DNA from: JAADDG01 sp964450755
Lineage (GTDB): Bacteria; Campylobacterota; Campylobacteria; Campylobacterales; JAADDG01
DNA: 6,744 bases
Direction of reading: 5' to 3'
Assembly: GCA_964450755.1 (NCBI GenBank)
Contig: CAYVDJ010000104.1
Span: forward strand, 1-6,744
The notes below the pieces were generated by a model. It was not told where the DNA came from, searched no databases, and was given only the letters and a program-made list of their open reading frames with translations. A program made the position numbers and the translations under genes. This document shows positions 1 to 6,243 of this stretch, piece by piece. Positions within the stretch are counted from its first letter, which is position 1. Every line of letters begins with the position of its first letter.

Positions 1-33
1 GGCTGTCGCTTCGCTCGGATGGCTTCCTTTTTT
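1..33. terminator. Possible transcription terminator arm, cut by the window edge
   Basis: This short stretch downstream of maf is clearly more GC-rich than the surrounding DNA. On the plus strand it ends in CGGATGGCTTCC followed by six T residues (28-33), which look like the 3' arm and U-tract of a rho-independent terminator. The matching arm (GGAAGCCATCCG) would lie left of base 1 and is not visible. If present, the hairpin could serve a convergent plus-strand gene and, being symmetric, also the end of maf. Only half of the structure is seen, so this is inference. Confidence 0.3.
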
Positions 34-1933
34 ACGCCATAACCTCCTCTTTATCGGGGATAGAAGCTCTCTTTATCACCACCAAAATCGCATCAAGACC
101 ACCTGCCAATGAAAAAAGCCAAAATTTATGGGCATAAAGCCACTCTATAATCTGTACTTTTTTATCCATATCGTTTTTGATATGTTTTACCTGTATTTTG
201 GCAACTTCCAACTCCTGCGAAATGATATATGATCTGACAAATTCAAAAACCATCGAGAAAAATTCGCTCTCATCAAAATACTCTTTTATATGATTTATCT
301 CTTCAAGTAAAAGATCGGCTTTTTGAAAATCGATATCTTCTACTTTGTTTTTCTTGTTCAACTCTTCTATATCTTCCAAAAATCCCACCACATTTAAAAA
401 TGTCTCTTCGCACTCTTTTTTGATCGTTTCTAACTTCTCTTTCATCAAAACAACTCTCTCATAAAAGAGTTTCTCGTGCTCCTTTGCCAGTTTTTCATCA
501 CAAGGCTCTATCGATATGCTCTCTTTTTTGAAATCTCTATCGACAAATCTCTCTACAAACTCCCCAAAAGGTATCTCTATGGCTCCGTGTATCCTTGCTC
601 CTCCCTCGGTGGCATTGTAAGTGGTCATCTCTCCTGCTGTCTGGGATATGTCATCTTCAAAAAAATTCAAAAAAGCTTTCCATACGGCAGTACTTCTAAC
701 CTGCCCCGCTCCGCCGTAGGCTTCAAGATAAACGGTTGCCCTGCTTAGATCAACATCATTTACACCTCTTGTATGATCCTTTGCGTGGCTTGTACCCTCT
801 TTTGAAAAAGCCAAATCCTGTCCTATCAAAACAACTTTTTTAAACCCGCTGTAATAGGCAAATTCAAATGCCATATTTGCCGCACTCATCCCTTTGCCTA
901 TATATCCCCACGGATCGTTTTTAAAATATCTCAGATAGTTAAAGGGTCTCATACTCATCTGAATATTTTCGCTTTTTACATTGTTTAAAAGTTTTTGATG
1001 AACGATAGAGGTAAGAGAAAAAACAACATCATCAAATGCCTCTTTTGGCAAATCTTCATAAAATCCCGCTGTTGCTTCAACTCTCTCAAGAGAAAAAACG
1101 ATATCGGGTTTAATGCCGTGCTTATACAGGATAGGAAAACTCGCATCTATACAGAGGATAGTTACACTCTCTTGGATCTCTTTTAACAAAGGTATCTGTT
1201 TCATAAGAGACGGTCCGGTTGAGACAAGAACGGCTGTCTCGGTATTTTTGGCTTTTTTGACAAGTTTGTTTAAAGGTGAGGTTTTTACCATAAAAGGAAA
1301 ATTTTGAATATGGTGTTCAAGCCCTATAAGCGAATCGACAGCATCGTTTCCGACTGAAAATATGATATGCTCTATCGCTCTTGTCATCAAAGAGTTTACT
1401 TCGAGCATCTCATTTTGATAATTGTTATAATAGGCACTTAAAAAATCAAGTTCATAAAGCTTTGAATACAAAGAGGCTTCTTCTTTTACCATTATATCCA
1501 CAGCCAGAGGAAAAGTAAGCTCACTGCTTGAAAAAATCAGAAGTTTTCTCTCTCCTATATATGAAGAGAGATTGATTAGATTTAAAACTATATAGATTAT
1601 CTCTATCTCAGGTTCAAAAACCACGATCCTTTTTATACTCTCAAACGACTCAAAAACAAGTTTGAAAAATATTCCGTTTCCCAGACCAAAAAAATACAAA
1701 AAAGGATATTTCTGTTTCTCTTTCAGTTTTTCCAGCTTGTTCAAGGTCTCTTCCACCGCAGAAGTTAGATAAAGCGGTTCATTTCTATCCGTATCTATGA
1801 TGTTGATGTTTACAGGATCATCTCCCATAAAAACTTCATATTTTCTGTTTTCTTTTATGGATTCTACTTTTTGGGCTAAAAGGGGGTTTGTCTTTTTTAA
1901 AGCTTCTAAATTTTTTGTAAATATCTTTCTCAT
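32..1933 (-). CDS. maf: Maf-family motility accessory factor (DUF115), probable flagellin nonulosonic-acid transferase
   Basis: This 633-residue protein belongs to the Maf/DUF115 (MAF_flag10) family of Campylobacterota. These proteins are thought to transfer activated pseudaminic or legionaminic acid to Ser/Thr of flagellin in the cytoplasm. The N-terminal half has a Rossmann-like segment (FFGLGNGIFF, residues 81-90, then VFEPE, 105-109). The DUF115 core has VSTGPSL (237-243), DASFPILYKHGIKPDIVFS (263-281), GMSAANMAFEFA (348-359), VLIGQDLAFSKEGTSHA (368-384) and NATEGGARIHG (440-450). The C-terminal ~150 residues are Lys/Glu-rich and probably helical. The ATG at 1933 has an AGAGAG ribosome-binding element 8 nt upstream and fits a short leader from the sigma-54 site at 1963-1982. 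It follows pseI by 63 bp and completes the pathway functionally. Which Maf paralogue it is (PseD, PseE or other) cannot be told from the sequence alone. Confidence 0.92.
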   Translation of the reverse strand: MRKIFTKNLEALKKTNPLLAQKVESIKENRKYEVFMGDDPVNINIIDTDRNEPLYLTSAVEETLNKLEKLKEKQKYPFLYFFGLGNGIFFKLVFESFESIKRIVVFEPEIEIIYIVLNLINLSSYIGERKLLIFSSSELTFPLAVDIMVKEEASLYSKLYELDFLSAYYNNYQNEMLEVNSLMTRAIEHIIFSVGNDAVDSLIGLEHHIQNFPFMVKTSPLNKLVKKAKNTETAVLVSTGPSLMKQIPLLKEIQESVTILCIDASFPILYKHGIKPDIVFSLERVEATAGFYEDLPKEAFDDVVFSLTSIVHQKLLNNVKSENIQMSMRPFNYLRYFKNDPWGYIGKGMSAANMAFEFAYYSGFKKVVLIGQDLAFSKEGTSHAKDHTRGVNDVDLSRATVYLEAYGGAGQVRSTAVWKAFLNFFEDDISQTAGEMTTYNATEGGARIHGAIEIPFGEFVERFVDRDFKKESISIEPCDEKLAKEHEKLFYERVVLMKEKLETIKKECEETFLNVVGFLEDIEELNKKNKVEDIDFQKADLLLEEINHIKEYFDESEFFSMVFEFVRSYIISQELEVAKIQVKHIKNDMDKKVQIIEWLYAHKFWLFSLAGGLDAILVVIKRASIPDKEEVMA

Positions 1934-1962
1934 TTGTCTGACTCTCTAATAGTTTTTTATAT

Positions 1963-1982
1963 AAAAGCAAATAATATTCCAA
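1963..1982 (-). promoter_or_regulatory. Sigma-54 (RpoN) -24/-12 promoter of maf
   Basis: The minus strand reads TTGGAATATTATTTGCTTTT here. The -24 GG lies at 1980-1979 and the -12 GC at 1968-1967, with the 12-bp first-G-to-first-G spacing that sigma-54 requires. It matches the Campylobacter-type RpoN consensus (TTGGAAC-R-N4-TTGCTT) at all fixed positions except one (T for C). The predicted start is near 1955, giving a leader of about 22 nt with an AGAGAG ribosome-binding element at 1947-1942 and the ATG at 1933. In Campylobacterota RpoN drives the middle (hook-stage) flagellar genes, so this would tie the flagellin glycosylation step to flagellar assembly. The motif is seen; its use is inferred. 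Confidence 0.72.
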
Positions 1983-1996
1983 CCAAAGATCGTCAA

Positions 1997-3022
1997 TTAT
2001 TCAATATATTTAATAGGTTCTCCAAACTTTATATCTTTTTGCGCCTTTTTACCCAAAATCTTATAGAGATTTTTGGGATGAAGCCCCAAAGACGGTCTTA
2101 CACTCTTTACATTCTCTTTTGTAAAAATTTCTCCCTTTTTTATATCTTTTGAAGCATACAGACTTCTTGCAAAAAATCTCCCCTCTTTTGCCTTTTTCGT
2201 CAGGATATAACTTTTCTCTCCCAAAACTTTCTCTGCTTCTCTGATATTTTTTACCATCTCTTTAAATTGCATCTCATCCATCGAAAAAGAGGAGTCAGGA
2301 GTTTTGATCTCTCTGTCCAAAATAAAATGCTTCTCTATGATCCTTGCCCCAAGAGCAACACCAACTATCGGTGAAACAGATCCCAAAGTGTGATCGGAGA
2401 GTCCGACAATTACACCGAAAATCTCTTTTAAAGAGGGAATATTAAAAAGATTTGCATCCTCAAGAGGTGCAGGATAGGAAGATGTGCATTTTAACAAGGC
2501 TATATCTTCATTGCCTGTACTCTTTATCATCTCAATCGCCAAAGAGATATCACCCAAATCAGCAATACCGGTAGAGAGAATAACAGGTTTTTTTCGCAAA
2601 GCGGTATATTTTATGAGATTTACATCGGTGATCTCAAACGAGGCTATTTTGTAGGCGGGGGGATCAAACTCTTCCAGAAAATCAACCGCACTCTCATCAA
2701 AAGGAGAGGAGAAACAGACAAGCCCCTCCTCTCTTGCCACATCAAAAAGCTCTTTGTGCCACTGCCACGGAGTAGATGCCTCTTTGTAGAGTTCATAGAG
2801 ATTTTTACCTTTCCACAACCCGTTTTTTATCATAAAATCATCTCTTTTTGAGTTTAAAGTTATCGTATCGGGAGTATAGGTTTGAAGTTTCACTCCGTCT
2901 GCTCCCGCTCTTTTGGCAGCTTTTATGCTCTTTATCGCTCTTTTGAAACTGCCTCCGTGATTTGCCGAAAGCTCCGCAACAACAAAAACTTTTTTATCAA
3001 GATCAAAATCACCTATTTTCAT
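1997..3022 (-). CDS. pseI: Pseudaminic acid synthase PseI
   Basis: PseI condenses phosphoenolpyruvate with 2,4-diacetamido-2,4,6-trideoxy-L-altrose to make pseudaminic acid, in the cytoplasm and with a divalent metal. The 341-residue protein has the NeuB-type TIM barrel (about 1-270) followed by a SAF/antifreeze-like domain (about 283-341). AELSANHGG (16-24) is the form typical of PseI rather than sialate synthases. KLQTYTPDT (45-53), KIASFE (125-130) and the two expected metal-binding histidines in LSDHT (His211) and EKHF (His232) are present. RFFARSLYA (282-290) opens the SAF domain, whose arginine reaches the partner subunit's active site in this family. The ATG overlaps the pseH stop as ATGA, and AGAGGA inside the end of pseH is the ribosome-binding site, so translation is probably coupled. 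Length is normal for the family. Confidence 0.96.
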   Translation of the reverse strand: MKIGDFDLDKKVFVVAELSANHGGSFKRAIKSIKAAKRAGADGVKLQTYTPDTITLNSKRDDFMIKNGLWKGKNLYELYKEASTPWQWHKELFDVAREEGLVCFSSPFDESAVDFLEEFDPPAYKIASFEITDVNLIKYTALRKKPVILSTGIADLGDISLAIEMIKSTGNEDIALLKCTSSYPAPLEDANLFNIPSLKEIFGVIVGLSDHTLGSVSPIVGVALGARIIEKHFILDREIKTPDSSFSMDEMQFKEMVKNIREAEKVLGEKSYILTKKAKEGRFFARSLYASKDIKKGEIFTKENVKSVRPSLGLHPKNLYKILGKKAQKDIKFGEPIKYIE

Positions 3023-3444
3023 TTTATCCTCTCCATAACAAAAACTCTTTTCCCCCCTACCCTCTTTTTACCACTCTTTTTAAAACCGAATTTTTCATAG
3101 AGCTTTACGGCTCTTTTGTTGTTGTAAAAAACTTCAACACGAAATTTTGGCAAAGTGAAATTTTCCATAACGGCTTTTAGGAGTGTTTTCCCCCTGCCTT
3201 TTAAATGAGGATTTGCAAAGAGTCCTATATCGTTGTTTTTCAGATTTACGACTCCTATTGCTTTATCATTTTCTTTGACCAAAAAATACGGATTTGAAAG
3301 TGTTTTCAAGAAACTTTTATGTTCGGTATAAGAGAGGGGTTTGCTGTTATACATCCATTTTCTTACTCTAAAATGATTTCTCCATTTAAAAACGGTCAGT
3401 TTCTCTTGAAAAGTCAAATTATGAAAGCTCTTTAAACAGATCAA
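3019..3444 (-). CDS. pseH: UDP-4-amino-sugar N-acetyltransferase PseH (GNAT family)
   Basis: PseH acetylates the 4-amino group of UDP-4-amino-4,6-dideoxy-N-acetyl-beta-L-altrosamine using acetyl-CoA, the third step of the pathway. The 141-residue protein shows the family's opening WRNH (21-24) with KWMYN (29-33), the acetyl-CoA pyrophosphate loop LKGRGKTLL (81-89), and the late GNAT motif NNKRAVKLYEKFGF (108-121). It is shorter than the roughly 160-180 residues of the Campylobacter and Helicobacter enzymes. Part of the difference is a tight GVVNLKNNDIGLFANP segment (64-79) before the CoA loop. The start is TTG at 3444, chosen because the family begins close to this MICLKSF-like sequence, no ATG occurs before residue 31, and GAGGAG lies just upstream. 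It overlaps pseG by 26 bp and pseI by 4 bp. Confidence 0.9.
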   Translation of the reverse strand: MICLKSFHNLTFQEKLTVFKWRNHFRVRKWMYNSKPLSYTEHKSFLKTLSNPYFLVKENDKAIGVVNLKNNDIGLFANPHLKGRGKTLLKAVMENFTLPKFRVEVFYNNKRAVKLYEKFGFKKSGKKRVGGKRVFVMERIK

Positions 3445-4333
3445 TCTCTCCTCTTTTGATACGAAAAATTTCCACTCTTTTTAAAAGTTCTTTATATCTT
3501 TTTTCGGTAATTTCTATTCTGTTTACATCTTTTAAGACATAAAATCTTTTTCTTTTCAAAAAACCAAAAACCTCTTTTTGATTATCCACGCTCATAACGG
3601 CAACAAAAGGGATACCACTGACAAGAGCTTCACTGCTTATCGTACTTGCAGATACGACAGCAAAATCATTTTCATAAAAAAGCTTTGCAATTTTGGGATA
3701 ATCCATATAAATTTTTATATTTTTATGTTTTCTTGCATATCTTTTTAAAAGTGTTCTGTTTTTGTTGGAAGAGGTTATAACAAGAGATATATCATACTTT
3801 TTGTTTTGAAATACTTTTAAAGTTTTTAGAGCAAGATTTTTAGGATCACTGCCGCCAAAAGAGATAAATACCTTTTTTATACCAACTCTTTTTCTCTTTT
3901 TTACATCAAAAAATTCATCTCTTATCAAAGGTGCCAAAGAGATGGCTTTTTGGGGGTATCTTTTGAGATTTGCCCCGAAATTCGGATTTATAACAAGATC
4001 GCTTCCGTGCTTTTTGTAAGTATCGTCAAAAGAGACGGTTTTAACACCTGTTTTTTTCACTCTCTCTTCAAAAGAGGCATCTATACCGTAGTGATCAAAA
4101 ATCACAATATCGATATGACAATCCAAAATCACCTTTTTAAATGTCTCAAAACTTTCATCTTTCAAAGGCACATATACAAATCCGCTCTCTTTTATTTTGT
4201 GATTTGCATTGCCTTTTAGCTCTCTTGAAGCAAAAAAGATCCTGCCTTTTAGCTTTTTTGCCAAAACAAGATCCCTCATCAAATGTCCAAGACCTATATT
4301 CTCAGAACTGTCACATCTAAAAAGAACATTCAT
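3419..4333 (-). CDS. pseG: UDP-sugar hydrolase PseG (UDP-2,4-diacetamido-2,4,6-trideoxy-beta-L-altropyranose hydrolase)
   Basis: PseG removes UDP from the diacetamido altrose intermediate, releasing the free sugar that PseI uses. The 304-residue protein has a GT-B/MurG-like two-domain fold. RCDSSENIGLGHLMRDL (6-22) carries His17, matching the catalytic histidine of Campylobacter PseG. IFDHYG (78-83) and SFDD (101-104) follow. In the nucleotide-binding half are FISFGGSDP (156-164) and SASTISSEALVSGIP (228-242), the latter corresponding to the UDP-phosphate-binding Gly/Ser-rich loop. The ATG at 4333 overlaps the upstream cytidylyltransferase gene by 17 bp, and only a weak AAAGAG precedes it, so expression probably depends on coupling. 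The stop lies 26 bp inside pseH. Length is close to that of the characterised enzymes. Confidence 0.94.
   Translation of the reverse strand: MNVLFRCDSSENIGLGHLMRDLVLAKKLKGRIFFASRELKGNANHKIKESGFVYVPLKDESFETFKKVILDCHIDIVIFDHYGIDASFEERVKKTGVKTVSFDDTYKKHGSDLVINPNFGANLKRYPQKAISLAPLIRDEFFDVKKRKRVGIKKVFISFGGSDPKNLALKTLKVFQNKKYDISLVITSSNKNRTLLKRYARKHKNIKIYMDYPKIAKLFYENDFAVVSASTISSEALVSGIPFVAVMSVDNQKEVFGFLKRKRFYVLKDVNRIEITEKRYKELLKRVEIFRIKRGEIDLFKELS
3445..3453 (-). promoter_or_regulatory. Ribosome-binding site deciding the TTG start of pseH
   Basis: The minus strand reads GAGGAG (3453-3448), then AGA, then TTG (3444-3442). It is the strongest Shine-Dalgarno match seen in this operon and lies inside the 3' end of pseG. 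It supports initiation at TTG for pseH and coupling to pseG translation. Confidence 0.65.
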
Positions 4334-5060
4334 ACTCTTTTTGTTTCACCTCTTTGTTCATATCCGCTATATGGGGATTTCTTATCAAAATATTTATCAT
4401 CTCATCATAATCAAAATCACTTCTGCATCCGAGTTTAACAAAAAGTTCCTTTATCGCCAAATAATCTTTTTGCTCATCCAGAGTCAATCGGTATCTTGAA
4501 TGATTGATCTCATTTAAAAAACTTCCGTTTTTATAATTTTTGATAATCCACGGAGTTACATGCTCTCTCTCAAAACTCTTTTTTGCATTTTTATAAGCCT
4601 CTTTCAAAGCATCAAAACTGAAAACTTCGGTATCCATCCCACGGGGAAAAGTTCTTTGGATGACATTACTTACATATTCAAAATTATTTCGCCTGTAAAA
4701 ATCAACTGTTTTTTTCACGATCCCCTCATCTATCACAGGACAATCGGATGTAAGTCTGACGATAATATCCTCACTTTTTGCACCAAATGTCAAAGCCGCT
4801 TCATAGTATCTGCCAAGAACATCGTTTTGGGAACCTCTGAAATATTTGATACCTCTTTTTTGGCACAGATTTAAAATAGGGTGTTGTTCTTCCCCTTTTG
4901 AGGTTGCTATAATGATATTTTCTCTAAAAGAATCAAGTCTCTTTATCATCATCTCCAAAACACTTTTACCGCACAAGGGAAACATCACTTTGCCGTAAAG
5001 TCTTGAAGAGTTCATCCTCGCTTGAATAATTACAAAAATATTCCCGTCTCTTTTTGACAT
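4317..5060 (-). CDS. SpsF-family cytidylyltransferase, probable CMP-pseudaminic acid synthetase (PseF role)
   Basis: This 247-residue nucleotidyltransferase probably performs the last cytoplasmic step, pseudaminate plus CTP to CMP-pseudaminate. It is an SpsF/COG1861-type enzyme. IIQARMNSSRLYGKVM (11-26) is the SpsF form of the nucleotide-binding loop, followed by RGSQNDVLGRYYEAA (75-89), RLTSDCPVIDE (102-112, with a probable metal-binding aspartate), PRGMDTEVF (139-147), EREHVTP (164-170) and RLTLDEQKDY (191-200). Campylobacter PseF instead has a NeuA-like start with an ARSSSKRIKNKN-type loop. The function is therefore inferred from position between pseC and pseG; the family is recognised from its motifs. 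The ATG at 5060 has AAAGGCGG at 5074-5067, 6 nt upstream. The gene follows pseC after a 55-bp gap holding a pseC-like tail remnant, and its stop overlaps pseG by 17 bp. Confidence 0.87.
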   Translation of the reverse strand: MSKRDGNIFVIIQARMNSSRLYGKVMFPLCGKSVLEMMIKRLDSFRENIIIATSKGEEQHPILNLCQKRGIKYFRGSQNDVLGRYYEAALTFGAKSEDIIVRLTSDCPVIDEGIVKKTVDFYRRNNFEYVSNVIQRTFPRGMDTEVFSFDALKEAYKNAKKSFEREHVTPWIIKNYKNGSFLNEINHSRYRLTLDEQKDYLAIKELFVKLGCRSDFDYDEMINILIRNPHIADMNKEVKQKEYECSF

Positions 5061-5065
5061 TTTTT

Positions 5066-5119
5066 ACCGCCTTTAAATACTTTCAAAAGAGTATCGGCAA
5101 TAAAAGAGTTATCGTTTAG
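5066..5119 (-). pseudogene. Out-of-frame remnant of a second pseC 3' end
   Basis: Between pseC and the cytidylyltransferase gene, the minus strand in a frame other than that of pseC encodes LNDNSFIADTLLKVFKGG. The true pseC tail reads LKDAKFVADTLFKV, identical at 9 of 14 positions. Differences include two synonymous third-base changes and one Ile/Val exchange, as expected if both copies evolved as protein-coding sequence. There is no start, and the frame is open only as a tail. The remnant's last codons (AAA GGC GGT) form the Shine-Dalgarno sequence of the next gene, so it may be the original pseC end in its original place, with the present pseC joined upstream of it. That history is inference. 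Confidence 0.45.
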
Positions 5120-5120
5120 A
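5080..5120 (-). repeat. Imperfect direct repeat, copy 2 (downstream of pseC)
   Basis: This 41-bp stretch matches 5151-5191 at 32 of 41 positions without gaps, including an unbroken GTATCGGCAA core on the plus strand. The offset of 71 bp is not a multiple of three, so the copies sit in different frames relative to pseC. It underlies the pseC tail remnant. Confidence 0.6.
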
Positions 5121-6240
5121 TGTAACAAGAACGGGAAAATGCCACACTGACTTTAAAAAGCGTATCGGCAACAAATTTGGCATCTTTTAGACTCATTTTT
5201 TGATGACAGGGAATAGAAAGTTCCGCTTTATAAAACTCTTCGGCACTTCTTATTTTTAAATCTTTATAAAACTGTTGATAATAACTGTTTTGATAAATCG
5301 GACGATAGTGAACCTGCGTGATTATTCCTTCTTTCTTAAGCTCTTCATAAATATCTTCCTTTTTGCACCACAAATCTCTGAAAAACAAAATCGGATAAAG
5401 ATGATAGGAGCTTTTTATATGAGGCGGAATTTTAACAGTACTGAAATACGGGTTTTTATCAAACCTTTCATCATAATATTTTGCAATTTCGGCTCTTTTT
5501 TGCAAAAAGAGATCTGTTTTTTTAAGTTGGGAAAGTCCCAATGCACAGGCAACATCATTCAAACGGTAATTGTAACCCAAAACCTCCATATCACTTTTAA
5601 AAGCCTCTTTTTTGACCATCCCGTGAGATCTGAAAATCTTTGCTTTTTGATAAATCTCCTCGTCATCCGTTGCCAAAAGTCCGCCCTCTATCGTAGTTAT
5701 AGGCTTTATCGCATGAAGACTGTAACAGGCGATATCCGCATCAAATCCGGCTCTCTTATCACCTACTTTTGTTCCAAAAGCATGACAGGCATCCTCTATA
5801 AATGCAAGATTATATTTTTTGCATATCTCTTTTATACTTTTTGTATCACAGACATTACCTCCAAAATCAACAGGCACAACTGCTTTTGTCTTTTTTGTGA
5901 TAAGAGCTTCTATCTTCTTTTCATCGATATTGCCATCTTTTTTGATATCACAAAAAACAGGTTTTGCCCCAAGATACAAAGCGGCATTTGAGGTGGCAAC
6001 GAAACTTGTCGCAGTTGTGATAATCTCATCATCTTCTTTGATACCCACCGCAAAATTGGCAGTGTGCAAAGCAGCGGTCGCCGAATTGAAAGAGAGAACA
6101 AACTTTCTCCCAAGAAAAGCGGCAACCTCTTTTTCAAACTCCAAAACTCTTTTGCCTTGAGTTATCATATCTGCTTTTAAAGCCTTGATTACGGCTTTTA
6201 TATCATCATCTTCTATAAGCTGACGGCTGTATGGGAGCAT
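5116..6240 (-). CDS. pseC: UDP-4-amino-4,6-dideoxy-N-acetyl-beta-L-altrosamine transaminase PseC
   Basis: PseC is a PLP-dependent aminotransferase of the DegT/DnrJ/EryC1 family. It moves an amino group from glutamate to C4 of the 4-keto sugar made by PseB. In the 374-residue protein FNSATAALH (51-59) is the cofactor-phosphate loop, and FIEDACHAFG (147-156) holds Asp150, which pairs with the pyridine nitrogen. CYSLHAIKPITTIEGG (172-187) carries the Schiff-base Lys179. GYNYRLNDVACALGLSQL (222-239) and QVHYRPIY (309-316) are further family hallmarks. The ATG at 6240 gives the standard MLPYSRQ start and lies 3 bp after the upstream stop, with a weak AAGAGA ribosome-binding element. The end is odd: the last ten residues (SVAFSRSCYI) follow the normal ADTLFKV tail, and a second tail-like copy follows out of frame. 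The catalytic core is intact, so the enzyme should be active. Confidence 0.95.
   Translation of the reverse strand: MLPYSRQLIEDDDIKAVIKALKADMITQGKRVLEFEKEVAAFLGRKFVLSFNSATAALHTANFAVGIKEDDEIITTATSFVATSNAALYLGAKPVFCDIKKDGNIDEKKIEALITKKTKAVVPVDFGGNVCDTKSIKEICKKYNLAFIEDACHAFGTKVGDKRAGFDADIACYSLHAIKPITTIEGGLLATDDEEIYQKAKIFRSHGMVKKEAFKSDMEVLGYNYRLNDVACALGLSQLKKTDLFLQKRAEIAKYYDERFDKNPYFSTVKIPPHIKSSYHLYPILFFRDLWCKKEDIYEELKKEGIITQVHYRPIYQNSYYQQFYKDLKIRSAEEFYKAELSIPCHQKMSLKDAKFVADTLFKVSVAFSRSCYI
5151..5191 (-). repeat. Imperfect direct repeat, copy 1 (inside pseC 3' end)
   Basis: This copy encodes the LKDAKFVADTLFKV part of the pseC C-terminus and is the partner of 5080-5120. After this point pseC runs on for ten residues (SVAFSRSCYI) that do not look like the usual end of the family. 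Confidence 0.6.
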
Positions 6241-6243
6241 TTG

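Noticed and set aside
1991..1996. TTGACG on the minus strand just after the pseI stop, considered as a sigma-70 -35 box for maf.
   Set aside because: At 17-bp spacing the following hexamer is TATTTG, a poor -10, and the TATATAA further on is 27 bp away. The sigma-54 match in the same gap is far better.
2657..2662. G6 tract inside pseI (C6 on the coding strand), considered as a phase-variable homopolymer.
   Set aside because: Six bases is short for the variable tracts of Campylobacter-type genomes, and it encodes a Pro-Pro (DPPAYKIASFE) that fits the conserved family sequence. Nothing else suggests switching.
5085..5115. CGATAAC and CGATACT on the minus strand in the pseC-cytidylyltransferase gap, considered as sigma-28 -10 elements.
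   Set aside because: No convincing TAAA element lies at the right distance, and both strings are explained by the pseC tail repeat.
5275..5991. Long plus-strand open frame of 238 codons opposite pseC.
   Set aside because: It lies entirely antisense to a well-supported PseC, has a low-complexity Phe/Ile/Cys-rich product with no recognisable motif, and is explained by the codon bias of the minus-strand gene. The other plus-strand frames are rejected for the same reason.
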